From contig CM077116.1 in assembly GCA_039619475.1 (NCBI GenBank), forward strand, positions 7,674,501-7,738,500: a DNA stretch of 64,000 nt. Direction: 5' to 3'. A program made the position numbers and the translations under genes. The notes beneath the pieces are model-generated. The model was given only the letters and a program-made list of their open reading frames with translations. It was not told the origin of the DNA and searched no databases. The first letter of the stretch is position 1. Every line of letters starts with the position of its first letter. Source of the stretch: Icerya purchasi (lineage: Eukaryota > Arthropoda > Insecta > Hemiptera > Monophlebidae). This document shows, one piece after another, positions 14,003-27,800 of the stretch.

Positions 14003-14530
14003 GAATTTTCGCCCTTACCTTTGAATTCGTATACCGAGGCGATTTTCAACGTAGCCTTTAAGGAAAATAGCGGAAAGATGTTACATAATCAACGTAAGAG
14101 ATACGCGGACGATAGTTTTATTATGGCAGATAGTGAAGATGAAGCACAGAGAACGGTGAGCAAGCTGACCGTCCATAATGAAGCTTTCAAATTTTCAATA
14201 TCGATAAATCTAAAAAGGAAACTAATAGTGTTTTCTAAGGATTTCGAAGTATACTTATACATAGATGAATACTCAAGGTCCTGAACAAAATTAATTAGCG
14301 TCCACTAAATGGTATCAAAGAAAGACAGATGCGGATACCTAGGATACATTTTAAGATTACCTAAATACGAAATATTATAGCCTATCATAAAAGGCAAAAT
14401 TGCTGGCGGCAAATCAATAATCCATCCTCAGAATTTATGGATGAACGACTCGTGGCGCTGAATTTCAGTTTCGTAGCTAAATGGATGATCGCCAACCATC
14501 ACGACGGAGACGACCGATGAATAAGAATTA
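14003..14530 (+). mobile_element. RTE/BovB-like non-LTR retrotransposon relic
   Basis: Reads FSPLPLNSYTEAIFNVAFKE (14003), RYADDSFIMADSEDEAQRTV (14100), and a following INLKRKLIVFSK where the family has INxKKTK. After shifts it reads CGYLGYILRLPKYEIL and KGKIAGGKS (about 14340-14410), equivalent to the LGHIxR...GKIxGKR tail. The missing segment between them would hold the thumb. These LINEs are often annotated as 'craniofacial development protein 2-like' endonuclease-RT. Not functional. Confidence 0.75.
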
Positions 14531-14810
14531 ATAACATTATCTGGACCTGAAGCCGCTACCAGAATACAAAACTTTGTTGGGTTTTCTTTCTATATCTTTT
14601 TTTATTTTTTTCCGAATATTGTTAAAGAATTTTCTCTCACTCTTATATTCTTTTTTTTTTTTTTTTTAATCGCGAATTTTCTAGTATTATTAAAATAATA
14701 GATCTATTCATTACGGAAGACAATAGTCATTCGGCAATCTATGTATATTACTTCTCTATCAGAATATTTTTTTAAGCGTAATAATGCATCGTCATTCCTT
14801 TTTATTTATT

Positions 14811-14955
14811 TAATTTTTGTCACACGTAAACTACGGACAATAACACAGCGCAAGTGAAATTTTTGCAAGTGTCAATGGCGAGTAGCGGGAATTAAACCCG
14901 GTTCTACGCAACAAAACATCACTATTTAACCAACTACGCTATATACAGTAGCTGG
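14811..14955 (-). mobile_element. tRNA-derived SINE
   Basis: On the minus strand tagcgtagttgg (14942-14931) matches the tRNA box A consensus TRGCNNAGYNGG exactly. ggtttaattcc about 35 bp on resembles box B. The following body (ctacggacaat, gcaagtgaaattttt on the plus strand) is shared with 61290-61445, so these are two copies of one short interspersed family rather than a functional tRNA. Confidence 0.68.
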
Positions 14956-15439
14956 CTACTGTCATTCCTTCGAGATACGTAACTCTCCGAGTTCCTTCGT
15001 AGCGAATTATTTCTCTTGATATTTTCCTTTTATCTAATACCATAATATAATTTTTCATTGAAATAATCTCATTTAAATTTATAATTCATCTATAGAAATT
15101 AATATATTATCGTCGCTTCAAATCCCCAGTTAAAGACGCATCCGTATACTATCGGTAAAATGAAGAATGATTTTTTACGTTGTATGTTCATTTTGTGATT
15201 TCGCGAATAATTTCTTCTAATACAAAAACCGTTTCGTTTTTTTCGCATTTTTTTGTGAAGTACGAAAAGAAAAAGGAACGAATGAGCTTTAATTTCAATT
15301 AACTTTTTAATTCTTCCCCATCATTACGAAAGGGACGTTTATTTTTAAACAAATGAATTATTACAAAACTGTGAAACACCGGCGTTTGTAAAACTGTTTA
15401 TTAGTAATTTATTCATAGATTATCGATGCTTAAGATGCA

Positions 15440-15950
15440 TTCTTAGGGCTAATATAGATATACACAAGAGTAGCATCTATGCGTAATATTTTAGAGTTAC
15501 CGCAAATCAGAGATTATGTTTTGAGTGCAACTACTAAGTTCTGTGATAAATGTATAGGGCACGAGAATTTACTTATCAGCTCTATTGATGATTCTAGGCA
15601 ACTACGCACTATGTATACTAAGTACAAGCATCGTAGACTTAAGCATAATATATTATTCTGAATTATCTGTCGTTAGTACTAGGTATTTAGTTTTAGTTTT
15701 ATTTTAAAATTATTCTATTTGCTAATGTTAATATCTATGTAATGTGGCACTAGCCACCAAGTCCTCCCCTCCTGCAGTAGGTTTTTGTTTCTTTTCCTAC
15801 TAACTTAAACGTCGCATATCACGTCTTGTTTATATGTAATATATTCATTAACTTAGTGATGTGGTAAGACTCGTGTCGGTATACATATTAATAACTATGT
15901 CATGAGTGTAATGTTATTGTTTATGCAAATAAATCTTCTATACATAGATT
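15440..15950 (+). mobile_element. Jockey-like LINE 3' end
   Basis: A 60-codon frame ends LPQIRDYVLSATTKFCDKC, GHENLLISS and KYKHRRLKHN before the TGA at 15659. Jockey-type ORF2 proteins end with a similar helix, an HxNxLI box and a basic KHRxPKH tail. About 280 bp of 3' UTR follows, with an aataaa at about 15930. The family is inferred from the tail only. Confidence 0.52.
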
Positions 15951-17939
15951 ATATTCTTTTTTATTAAGAAGTTTACAAATATTACATGATCAGCTCATTA
16001 TTTACATTATGCACACAAATAACGTGCGCTCGTACCCAAGTTTGTAACGAGAATAGCAAGTTATTAATTTTCGGTAGATTTTAATTAATTTCAATCTCTA
16101 AAATATTTAAGTATACGCCGCTCCGTTTGATTCCATCACTTTCTTAAAGTAATAATAATAATTTATAATCAATTCATTCAAAAATGAAATTATAAAAAAA
16201 AAAGAAATGAAAACGAGAAAAAAACTAAACCGAATTAAAAAAAAAAAAAAATACTTACAGCAGCAGTTTTTAAGCTAAACATTATTTTTGTGCCTTATTT
16301 TTTATCCCGACATGCAGAACCATAAACCGGCAAATTATTTCATCGAGCCGGATACAATTGTTAACTTATGTCGAGAGACGTCTGTCCATGGCTTCCAGCA
16401 GAATATTTACGGTTAAAATTACGATAGAAACTATCGAAATTTCCCGCAGTTGCGACGGCTAATTTGATGCGAAGAAACTACGAGTATTTTCTTACTCTGA
16501 TTAATTTGCAACATTTCAAACAGCCACGTGGTAAAACTGAAAACGACCTTTCAACTTCCAAGTGCAATCAAGTCACCTTCGAAGAATTTTAGCTAGAAAC
16601 TTTTGCGTTGAAAACAACGGCAAATTCTCGTCAAAATTATACATTTTCCTTCACGCCCGTCTTAATGAGGGAGCTCCCCAATTTGCCTGTGCCCGATATT
16701 TGACTCGCCGTGCAATGTACACAATGTAAAATCTCTGTAACTTCTTCGCCACTACTAATTTCCACGTTGCAGTCTACGGAGTGACTAATTTAAGAAACAA
16801 ACCGTAATATCGTGCAAAATAAAATTTCGTACCATTTTTCACTCACTTAAAAGAAACAGTCTACGACCAATCATCGTCGAGCGCAATTTAATGTAGCAAG
16901 AAATTGCGATGAAATCTCAATGAATCGTCGGCGTATAAATTTAGGACTCGTTAATTATTTACGACGCGGAAAAATTATATGGTTTTCATAGTGAACTGGA
17001 AAGGAGGGAAATTCTTTTTTCTACAGTTAGCGAATAGAGTGCCGTATATTGTGCCGAATGGCTTTTCGGTTTTATTATCCGACAGGAATGAGCTGTGAAA
17101 GTGTATAGCAATTTAGCGGCAAATTATGTTTCATTCATGTCGTACGCGCAAAAAAAGCGTCAATGTATTTATATTTCAGCTGCAAGCAATTCATACGGAA
17201 GCAATTAACTTTATTTCTCGTTCAATTTACAAATCGGTAACGACATTTATTTATCTCCGTAGAAACAACATCATGAAAGACTCTCACCGAATTATTGTTT
17301 ATCATTATTATTATTTATTATTCAATGTTTATTATCTATTATTATTATGATTACAATTTTTTTCGCACATTATCCAACTATAGTTTTTGTTCTTTATGCT
17401 CCATTCTTCGCGGTTTTCACGCAAAAATAAGGTACTTACCCAAAAAACTAAATACGTATTACCTTCATTTTATTTTATATAATAATGAAATAAAAATATG
17501 TAATTCATCTCTTTTCCAGAACTCACGGCTTGAATACGGTCAGCTACAAGTTGCTCGGAATAGCTGTGTAATATGCAAACGACTCTATCGAACTTGTCAG
17601 CTAGGACGAAATGCAAAACAGGTCTCCGTAAAGAAGAAGCTAACACTTAACGCTGTCGAACTTAAAATCTAAAAACGCTACAGTTGTTTACAGTTTTTCT
17701 ATCCTTCTGACTTACACTTACGAAATTGAGTTATATCGGCTCCATGAAGAAATATTATCAGTATTCGGAAAGTCAGTTGTTTTTTTTCTTTAAATTTCAT
17801 TATTATTATTATTATTATTATCATTCCACTATTTCCACCTTTAAACCGTCTCTTTACTTTTTTATTTACTTATAATTATACGTCGATTAGATCAACTAAC
17901 TCGTTTAGCTTCCTCTCTACCGGGAGATTTCTTAGCGTT
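15951..17939. other. Unassigned DNA
   Basis: No recognised gene or repeat. 16330-17110 is non-repetitive with higher CpG. A 125-codon frame at 17295-17672 starts without ATG and has no domain. Confidence 0.45.
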
Positions 17940-18380
17940 TTTAAATGTCACATTACATTCTCTCTGCAGTTGCTCATTCTAAATTATTATGGAATAACTA
18001 TTCTTTCATTTTATTCTCAAATCATAATATTTATTCAATCGGATCTTCATCCTTGGTTTCTTATTTTCATTCTTTGCAACGTTCACCTCTCATTGCAATT
18101 TTCTATACTTCGGACACAGTTTCCATCGCTCATCGCTGTTTTTCTCACTTATATTTTCCCTATTTTCTCCCCGCCAGACTACTTTTTATTTTATACATGG
18201 CATTGTTAATGATATCTTTTTGAATGCTCTTCCATCACTGCTGAAAGTTTTTTCTTAATAAACCTGTTCCTTATGTGGCATCTCCTTCTTCCTTTCCTTT
18301 CCTTCTCCTTCTGTTATACCGTCTCTTGTATTCTTTCTGTCTACTATTTTTGATCACGTAAAAATTTAATTATATTTTCT
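17940..18380 (+). mobile_element. 3' end LINE relic, same family
   Basis: The C-terminal tail can be read with shifts: HPWFLIF (cf. RPWFYEF), HSLQRSPLI (cf. PSLRRSIIT), IAHRCFSHLYFPYF, and YLFECSSITAESFFL (18210) matching VLFECSGLSREREL. It ends near 18380. Heavily diverged, and no RNase H box is visible. Confidence 0.58.
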
Positions 18381-20339
18381 GTTCCTGGATCAATGTCCAC
18401 ATTAACAAATTCAAGAAGACAAAAAAGTATCTGCAACAGGCTAAAAACCTACACGCAATAAAAGCACGGTAAGTTAAAATATGTTACAGAAGAATGCAAA
18501 TTAATTGTAAAATAACTCTCTATATTATACGGTATTATATAAACAAGTGAATTAATTGGAATAAATAATAATTTGGAGTGATAGAACAGCCGCTTAAAAT
18601 GCATAGCACAGATACATTGATTCGCAGATATTTTGTTTTTTTTTTAAATAAAAACCATTTTATGTCAAATGAGCGTACTTTGGGAAACTTGACTCACGTA
18701 AAAAACCGGTAAAGTCTATTACATAAAATTATATATCTTCATTGCTGGTCTTAAAACTGAATATTTAATAATCCTTGCTCGATGTAAATAAAGTAATTAT
18801 CTTTTTATAATATTCATTGCCAGTAATATAAATATATTTCAGCTAATAACTGAAGTTCTTTTATTATATAATTACATAAATCCTATAGAAATAATATAGC
18901 AATGTTTTTCTTATAATCGTTAGATGATATTTACAAACATAATTCTAACATGGTTGGAATAACATTTTGTGGTGAAAACCCTTTGAATACTAAAACGTTT
19001 TCTACATTGAAGTGTAACTAAAAGCATTTTTTGCGAGATGATTTTAGAAGAAGAAAAATTTGAACGCAGCTAAGAAATAAGAAGCGGACTAAAGGGAAAC
19101 AAAAAGGAGAAAAAAACCAACAGACCTTTGTTGAATACAACGTGAAACAAAAACGTAACAAATAAAATACCTGAATAATGCAGAAGAAGAAAGAAAAAGA
19201 TAATTCGACGATTTGGACGAAGGTGGCGATAACCATCAGAGAAAGAAATAATTGAGGGTAAAAGTCTCTGATTGATGAGCCCAAAAATAGAAACAAAAAA
19301 AAAGGATAATTTAATAAGAAATTAATTAATAAATGTGCTCCACATAACTTTTCTCCTGAAAAATTATCATTTGAATAAAAAAAAATATTATATATACATA
19401 CATGGATAGATAGATAGTATGGTATCCTAGTAGTTAAGGTGCTCAGCTACCAAACTGGAGGTCATAGATTCAAGACTTGTCTTGTTCCGGATCCAAGTCA
19501 CCCCCTCCCAATTATGTATCTTATCTGAAATTTAATTAGGTACTAGAAAATCTAGAAAAATAAACGTGGATTTCAACTAGAAGGAAACTGGCTCCAATAT
19601 TCTCTTTTGATCAATTTGATCCATTGTGAACCTAAATTTCACTACCCATAACACTTTACACTTTACCGAGGTTGTAGGACTTAGTTCACATATAATATAT
19701 ACTATATATATATATCACCTGCATCCGTTTTCAATAAATATTAAACACAAAGTTAGTCAACGGGAATACATTTTTTTTTTGAGAAATTTAATTTAAAATA
19801 GTATGATTTCTAAGAAAAATTTTCTACGTATCGCCAACATACTAAATTAAAATAGTAGGTGAATGACATAAATTAGAAAATTGAATTTGTTCATACTCTT
19901 TTCATTACCAAATTTCCAAAATTGCATTATTTTCAGTTTTCGAAAAGGTATAAATCATAATTTTGCTTTGTTTTATTTTATTAATTAAAAAAATAAAATG
20001 AAGCGACTAAGAATTCTTTTTAGCATCCTTTTGAAAAAATTGAAATACCATAGTCGTCAAAAAGTACTAAACGGGGCACACGTAGTTGTAACAGTAGATA
20101 AAGTCACACATTTACTCTGTTTTTACTGTAGACGCATGAGTAGTAGTACTTGAAAACTGTGTACTTTTAAAATTTCGGTCGATGTTCTATTTTGTCGTAA
20201 GCTGAATTTCCAAAAATCCTAATGAAATATAAAAATTTCTTTCGCATGAATATCTTCACTGATACCTAAAAACAATTATTAATGTCTGACTAATTTTTTT
20301 TCTTTTTTGTTTATTTAGATAGATGCGTTAACTAGGAAT
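18381..20339. other. Unassigned DNA around a SINE
   Basis: Apart from the SINE candidate at 19411-19740, nothing was recognised. The minus strand of 19020-19300 is pyrimidine-rich like the LINE relics but no motif could be read. Confidence 0.4.
19411..19740 (+). mobile_element. Candidate SINE of a different tRNA-like family
   Basis: The segment 19418-19490 reads like a tRNA body, with tagtagttaaggtgctc in the box A position and tcatagattcaagac about 35 bp on in the box B position. A tRNA-unrelated body follows to a TA-rich tail at about 19700-19720. The core boxes are poor matches, so a functional tRNA is excluded and the SINE call is tentative. Confidence 0.5.
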
Positions 20340-20720
20340 CAGCCGAATCAAGGATTCACGGCAATAAACTGGAATTTGTTTTTCGATTGAAAATTAAATA
20401 AATAAAGCCAAATCGCGGCGATTGTTGAAAAAGGTAAAGAAAGAAGCTGCGAAGAGCGTAGGAAAATCAAGTTCCAGGAGTCGGCCATAGAAATGAGAAC
20501 GTTCGGAATCGCAAGGAAATATGCGGTCAATAGGACGATGAGAAAATTGAAATGATGGTAATAGAGAAAAGCGACGAAGAGTTGAAGTAAGGACTAAGGA
20601 GCGAAGACGACGAATATCAAAAAACGACTAAGTAAAGGAAAGTGGTAGAACAAAAGGGATAGGTGATAAGAAAGAGATAGAGAAAGTTAGTATCGAAATA
20701 GAAGATGAAATTGTTTAGGG
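20340..20720 (-). mobile_element. Probable 3' end LINE relic, same family
   Basis: The minus strand is pyrimidine-rich like the other copies and reads RRLRSLVLTSTLRRFSLLP, then LLELDFPTLFAASFF (about 20440), which aligns with LLKLDLPAPFKASYV of the intact copy. The VLFEC box itself is lost. Weaker than the other members. Confidence 0.45.
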
Positions 20721-21569
20721 AGTAAATAGATTTTGAGAAGTAATCAGGCAGAGTGAACCAAATGATACTTTCTTATCCGAGATATCCGAGATATAAAACC
20801 CATAAAAAATCAGCTTGAACGAACAAAGTTAGAGCAGGTCATGAATGAAATTGCTTGTAAAAAAAGAATTTCTGATTTTACCACCGCTGGGATAAAACTA
20901 TCATTTGGTACGCCGGAGAACGGTGTGGATATCTGGTTATCACTTAAATTAACATTTCTCACTCTTACTCCCGCTAAAAAAATTAAAAAAGTATTTGTAC
21001 TAATTTTCATCGTTTAGAAATTTAAAAACAAGTTAATCGACCGATGTATATTCATCATGTACGAAATAATGCTGCTCAGTATACAGGGACAATCATAAAT
21101 ACGTGGCATTATTTTATGAAGTTATTTTTATCGTGTCGGATTTTTTTATACGTTTTAATGCGATACTATAAGACAGCGGTTAAGAATGAGAGGATCAAAA
21201 AGAAACATAAAAATAACCGCTAACAATTATTAAGCTAGAGAAATGAACTCGCTAATACAAGTTCGCTTATGTGTTAAAATCGCAAACGCATTATCGGCTT
21301 TTGTTTAATTACGAGTTGACGTGCCTTCGCTAATTATCTTTCACATTTAAAAATAAATTGTATTTCTTCTTTTTCATTGTCAAAATCTATAAAATTATAC
21401 ACTGAGAAAGTAAACTGGTCAGGCGAATAAAATCGCATGAAAAAAATTAAAATAATGATAATGATCCCGATTCAACTGTGTACTAAGAAAAATAATCAGA
21501 GAATGGAGATTTAGAACAACGAAAGAAAGTGTTCAAAGGATTAGGTTAGAAAGAAACACGGTGACACGG
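20721..21569. other. Unassigned DNA
   Basis: No recognised motif. Confidence 0.4.
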
Positions 21570-21995
21570 ATATCGATTGTCTAGCCTTTGCAGACAATTT
21601 AGCGACTTTATTTTATATAAGAAACTCAATAAAACAGGTATTTTTTAAGTGAAGAAGCAGACAGCATTACAGATCCAATTCGAAGAAACAAAATGCGAGG
21701 CTCCGAAATATATCAGAACGAAATTCGGAAAAATTCAAAGAAGTACGAAATTTAAATATCAATAATGCAACCAAAGACGGTAGACGAAGAAATCCATATG
21801 GAAATAGTTAGAAAAATGGATAAAGAGCAGCCGGTTTCGAGAAAAAATAATTATGAAATATTCGCGGCTTCGGACTTATACTTAAAAACCCACCTGTACG
21901 TAATATTATTGAAGCAAATTGCTCACTTGAACAGCGACGAAACGCTAATAAAAAATAATATACATTGCGCACCTTTTCCGAAATATTAAAACAGC
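21570..21995 (+). mobile_element. Non-LTR retrotransposon RT relic
   Basis: Reads LAFADNLATL (21582; ADD changed to ADN), then with shifts ISFEETKCEAPKYIRTKF (cf. ISFEKTKxM), GKIQRSTKFKY (cf. KFKYLGE) and an open tail to 21987 (DEEIHMEIVRKMDK). The order fits the palm-thumb boundary of a LINE. The clade is not resolved. Confidence 0.55.
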
Positions 21996-24539
21996 ATCTC
22001 AGCCACTCCGTCGTGGATTACGCGCAAATGCTGAAAGAGTATAAGATCTTTATAATTACACATTTTTATCTCGAAAATAATTTCTGCGTAAAAATTGCTT
22101 AATTCATACCAGCCATTTTAAAATACCGATAATTGAAGGTGACTTGTGTGAAAAATCATGATAGTATCCATAATATAGTCAACTGTGGCACCCACTCCAA
22201 ATATTATCCGTCTAAACTTTCGTTTGCGCCATTTTTAAAGATAAATTATTTGAGATTATTCTTTACCATTCCTTTCACGCTTATTTATTTTACATCCTTT
22301 CTGTTGTTTTTTGGATTCCTCTCTCTTAAGCGTATTAATATTGCGGAAATAATTCATTCCTGGACGAAGAGGAAAAATAAACGGCTAGCACACACTGTCA
22401 ACGATGACAGTTGTACAATGTGAACTTGTTAAATTACAATGAATTGCTTATTTATGCGTTTCAACCAGTTGCAATCATTTTAACGATAACCGTACGGTAG
22501 CTAATTCCTGATAGGGTAATAGCAAAAAGAGGAGTGGCTACGCAAATTTGATATAACAGTGTACGTGTTTGTAGTGATTTTAAGATATTAAAAGCAAAAA
22601 AAGGAACAAAAAGAATGATATTGAAAAGCCAGTCTCAAATAAGATTGGTCTATATAGTTTCGAATATTTCATGTAGCGGTCTACGTACAGAAACTGAGTA
22701 CCGAGTAGACTTCTTCATTGCTAGAAACACTAGTGTACGGCTTACTGAAGAATCGCGTTGCTCAGTTAAATTCCGTGATCATGACAGTCGTCTGTCTGGC
22801 AGAAAGGCCGATCGCAGACAGCCACCTACGAAAAAACTTACTAATTATAGCATGTGTTAGAACATGCCTTCAATACTTCTTAAATCACTGTCGACCTGAA
22901 GATGCATCAAAAATTTCTTGAAAATAAACAACTATACAATCTTACCGTCAACGAGCTGTGGAAGGTTTGAAAAGTGAAGAGAAACATTGGCATATCGGTA
23001 ACTGTTACGTCATCTCCGTCGAACCCAGAGAAGATTCATAGATGTATTATAAGAAGTGCGCAACTAAAATGACAGCGAAATAGGCTACCATCATCGGTGG
23101 TAATCAAACAGTACGAAAGTAATAATAAGTATTCGAGTTTCTTCTTCTCCTTAAATTGAAAGGATAAATCAGTTTGAATGGCAACTAGATCAGTTTCCCA
23201 CCGCCTAAGGCTAACACCGTTATTTAGGAAACAAAAGTCTTTGGAAAATATCGGTGTAATAGTCTCGTCCTGATATTACTCATACTAATTATTTACTAGC
23301 GAGCTGTTCCAAAACTAACTTTTCTTAGTTTCATTGATTTTATAAAAGCCCCCAAGTAGGATCACAGCATCGCAGAGCATAAGCACCTTATCCTAAGCTT
23401 TTCTAGGTGACAATTCGGCATGGATGCAGAATTAAGAATTTCAATGTTGAAGATCATATTTCGATCATATTTGGTACCGGTTCTTGAAAGTACTACAATC
23501 CTGTTAAGTAAGTCGTTCGCTAAAATTTCGACAACAGCTTCCTATCAACGATGTTTGCAAAGTTTTAGAATGAGCCAGCTACCGTGTTGTAGTTAATTCG
23601 GTAATTATGCTTCGTTCAGGTAGGATATCCCGCTGACATGCATTAACGCTTCAAAAAAATTCCACTTACGCTGATTTAATATATCCCCGTAGCTGACGCA
23701 CCCAAAGTAAAATAAAGAAAAACAAATATACATAAAATCGCAAAAAAAAAAAAAAAAAGTCATAAGATTTTAATAAAAAATATCCTCCTTCAAAGCAGCT
23801 TTGTGTCGGATCATTTGTTTTGTATTTCTCATATGCGGCCGACATTTCACCTTAAAAACAATTACTGCTACCGTATACATGACCCAGACTACTCTCCGTC
23901 GTCTGATAGCACACTTAAAATATATTCAACTACCACCTTCGAAATTGAAAATTGAGTTAAACTACCCAACCCCGTAAAAACCACATTCGGTTCGGTCTTC
24001 GATATAATAATCAGTAGAGTTACGTTATATTTAATAAATTATCTTAATAATTAAAATTACCGAGAACTATGCCAGTGCAATCGATAAAGAATAAAAACAA
24101 AAAAAAAAAAAAAATAAATAAAATAAAACCATATGCGCTATAAACTGAAAATCTGTATTTTAATTTTTTTTGCAAAAGGTTAAATTTCAAAAAATTAACT
24201 CAGCTGAAATCCGCAAAACGGACTATTTCAAAAATAAAGCTGAATATCTAAAAACTTAATCTTTTGAAACGGAACAACGAATAAAATTCTTGGAATAAGG
24301 AGCAGGAATTCCGATAATGAAAAATTTTAACAGTTTTATTAATATTCACATTGCTTCGTTTATTTAATAATTTCCGAGGTACTTCCCAACAATCGATTTT
24401 AAAAAATTTCGCAATTATCTATTTTCAGTTTTTAAATAATCCCGTATATTTCTCAGAGAACGGTTGATTGAAATGTTTGCAATAAGTATATTAAAAATAA
24501 TGCACGTTATGTAGATCGCGTTCTCAATTACATATTGCA
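21996..24539. other. Unassigned DNA
   Basis: Short frames at 22133-22423 and 22615-22921 have no recognised domain. A weak FIDFIKAP text near 23336 may be a reverse transcriptase scrap but is not supported further. Confidence 0.4.
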
Positions 24540-24890
24540 AATAGAATATTGCTATACCGGCACAGTACTAAAACCAATATGGTTGTACGCAGCTGAATTA
24601 TGGGGACGCGCATCCAAAAATAATTTGAATACAACGCCACCGAAATAAGGTGTTACGACCTATGGCGGGGACACCATGGTATGCATCCAACCAGACTCTA
24701 CATCAAGATTTACAAGTAAAATATGTTACAGAAGAAATAAAACTGGTAGTTAAAAATCACTTGTCGAGGTTAAAATGGAAACGCTTTTGCAACGAATTTA
24801 CTACAATACCCGGCAAGTTGCAACAGGTTGAAAGAACGTTATTGACCTAGCGCGACTGTTCAATAAATACATTTGAGACCGTGCTGATGG
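24540..24890 (+). mobile_element. Jockey-clade LINE relic, C-terminal part
   Basis: Reads VLKPIWLYAAELWGRASKNN (24570), then VLRPMAGTPWYASNQTLHQD (24648) and LQVKYVTEEIKLVVKNHLSR. Jockey/BS/X-element proteins end with the same series: KPIWTYGxxLWGxAS, KxLRxIxxAPWYVxN, LHxDL, VxEEI. One frame shift. No 5' part is visible. Confidence 0.78.
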
Positions 24891-27800
24891 GCAGATCTTA
24901 AAATTCACGATTTTACCAATATTAAAATCTAGTAAATGACTACATAGTCAGTTCTAGATGCAAAGGAAAGAAAAAAACGAAAAACTTAAGGAAGTACAAT
25001 TTCGAACTTTACCACCGAAAATTATTACCTGTCCTAGAACGGGCTAAATAGTTTCTCAATAGCGTTCGACGTATAAGAAAAGTATCGAAACCACTAATGT
25101 TAACTTTTCACAAGCAAACACAAGAGTGATTAACTTCGTTCGCATGGTGGTGCACGTCGCTTGTTTTTCTTTTTAGACAGATATTAAGTAAAATAGACCA
25201 ATTGTAACTGGGACGACTTTAATAAAGTACTGCGACCGAAATGATCGAAAACGATTGAGAGTTAAAAAATTAAAGTAAAAATAGTTGATCAAAACGCGAC
25301 CGTCTCTTGAAAATACATACAAAAAAGTTACTCAGTTAAGTCAATTTTTTTATTTGCGATTCGGAAAAAAAAAAAAAAGAAGTTAGGCGCTTGTAATTTA
25401 ATAAAAGAAAAAAAATTATTCGGAGATCTATCCTTTGGCACACCTAGATCTCTTAATTCAGTTCAACTATTGGATCCTGAACGGGGTTGTGAATATAAAT
25501 TACGAATCACAGCCAAAAACACCAGTGATACTCCGTGTTATTAATTAAGTTGTTTCTTTTTTTTTCTTTTCGTTTTTAGTAATAATTTTTAGTATTTAAT
25601 AAAAATGTATATAGTCATTTTTTTTGTTAACATAAAAATATTTGGAAAAAAGCAATTTGCCAAATTAGTATTAATCTTTATCGTTTCGAATTGTAATTAC
25701 TGAATGATTTAACACCTTCGTTATAATCTTCGTCGACGTGCATTTTCTTTGTGTCATTCCTAGATTTTTTATTTCTTTTTTAAACTATCTACGAACAATA
25801 AGCCGGCCTCTAAACTCGGTCGACGTCACGTTTAATAATATAGTCTCTTAAAGTATCTACACACGTTTATCGTTAGCAGTTCGAATAAATTTACAGTTAT
25901 AGCTCATTATAAAGAAGAAAAAAATGTCCACCCCGTTAAATAATTTGAGTAAATAGACATTTTAATAATGTACCTGTTGAAATAATTACTGTACAGATGA
26001 CGAAGGAGAGAAAATGAATTCGTCGTTCCATCGTGTATAATCGTTTAACAAACACGTTGCTAGTACCGACGAAAAATCTTCTTAATCCGACTGGCGACAG
26101 CCAAAACACTAAACATCAATGGGAGAAACGAAATCAGTGAGCACTGAAATTAAAGATGTACAAAAAATACACGTTGCGCACCTTTCTGTATTGCAAGCTA
26201 ACTAGGAGAGAAAAAAAAAAAAAAGGTACTAGAAATAAACTGATAACACATACGCAACGAAAAACTAGACAGAACAACTAAACGGATAATGTCCAAACTA
26301 GCATATAGCCATCGCATAAAACGATATCACCTAGAGAGCCTTATGACCGAGATTTGCAGACTGTGCCAGCGGTTCATAGTCGCAGTAATCATTTAAAATC
26401 ATTAGGCGAAAAATCTTTCCACTCTGTAACGCACAAATACACCGCCGTCTCAGTACAATTTCTGCATCCACACACTCGTAGGCTACAGGCTGCTGCTTGG
26501 TAATCATATCGCAGCTCTACATATGGCTAACAACGTGAATGGCATAAATAACGCATTCTCTCTGAATGAACGTACTCGAACGTAAGAGTAATTCCGCTTG
26601 TCCGAAACGAGATAATAATTCCATTTACACTGAGTGATTCCGCGGAAAATTAAAGTTTTTCTCGCCTTTTTCCGGTTCGTCTTGCCATCAATTTACGCGA
26701 ACATTAAATCTACTCGATCCGTGAATCATACAAAAATATTTCTCGCGTACATAATTACTGCCGAAGGAGTAACGCAGTTCGAATAACATCTGCATAAATT
26801 TTAAATTTCGTTTTATGCCGTTTTATATTCTTTCGTTGCAGACGGCCCAGCAATTTTCTTCAGAAGAGAACGTTCGAAAAAATGAAATTCTAGCCGTAGA
26901 AACCGCTTCGCTACAACGTTAAAGTCGAGAAATCAGCATTTTAATTAATTAGGAATTTATTTTACCAAAAAAAAATTTTAACACGCGCAATTTTAAGATA
27001 CTGAAAATTACACGAATTATAATTTACGCGAAATAGCCGGTGAATAATTTTATGTCTAGAAAAAATCAGCTTGCGTTTTTTCTTTTAATTTATTTTTTCC
27101 CAATTTTCTCGAAAACTTGATAAATTATGGTTTTGAAATATGTACGCATTAATATAAACCGATAATTAATTAATTAGCAAAAATAAAACCTTTTTTTATT
27201 ACCGGTGTTCGTGTAAAATTTGAATTTGACATTAATATTTGTCCAAACTGCAACTTGATTTTTCAATTTCCCGAAAATAGGTTAAATCATTTTACTTACC
27301 GTTTTAACTTGTTTTGCGCTTTTTATGTATCAAAAAAGTCACACGAAGTAGTTTAATAATTAAAAAGTGGTTGGGTAATGTTAATACTTTTTTTTTTTTC
27401 TTTTTCACTATAATAAATGTATCATGTATGAGATTAGGCGCTCTACGATGTTAGACTCAGCAGCTGCATTTTTAAATAAACATTTTCATCCGTTAAAAAA
27501 TTTCTCCCTATCCAACGAGAGAAGCATGAAAGTAACAATTATGTCGAAGTCTTCGAGTTTAGAACATTGGCGTACAATACTGATAATCAGCATTGTGTTC
27601 AGAATTAGTATTGCGACGAACACAATTTCATTCTCAGAGTGAAATTTTATTTTCGAAGCGAAACTGAAAACCCCTAAGAGTCGACCAGTTTTCATAAAAG
27701 AATTCTTCGAATGTTTTCGATATGACACGCAAGCGCAACATTGACTGATGATTCGGGCTGGTGGAAATGGAAGGATTAGTTGTTCAGATCTCAATGTTTC

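Noticed and set aside
17295..17672. 125-codon plus-strand frame
   Set aside because: Start is not ATG, composition is low-complexity (Ile/Tyr runs), and no domain or splice context.
19018..19296. Minus-strand pyrimidine-rich frame like the RNase H LINE relics
   Set aside because: No motif of the family could be aligned; the resemblance is composition only.
19418..19490. Functional tRNA gene
   Set aside because: Acceptor stem and internal promoter boxes do not pair or match well; a SINE head fits better.
22615..22921. Two overlapping frames of 67-81 codons, considered as a transposase piece
   Set aside because: No DDE or DNA-binding motif readable; overlap in two frames suggests chance.
23330..23690. 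Possible reverse transcriptase relic (SFIDFIKAP, later YADL)
   Set aside because: Only two short texts in different frames, with no supporting motif between them.
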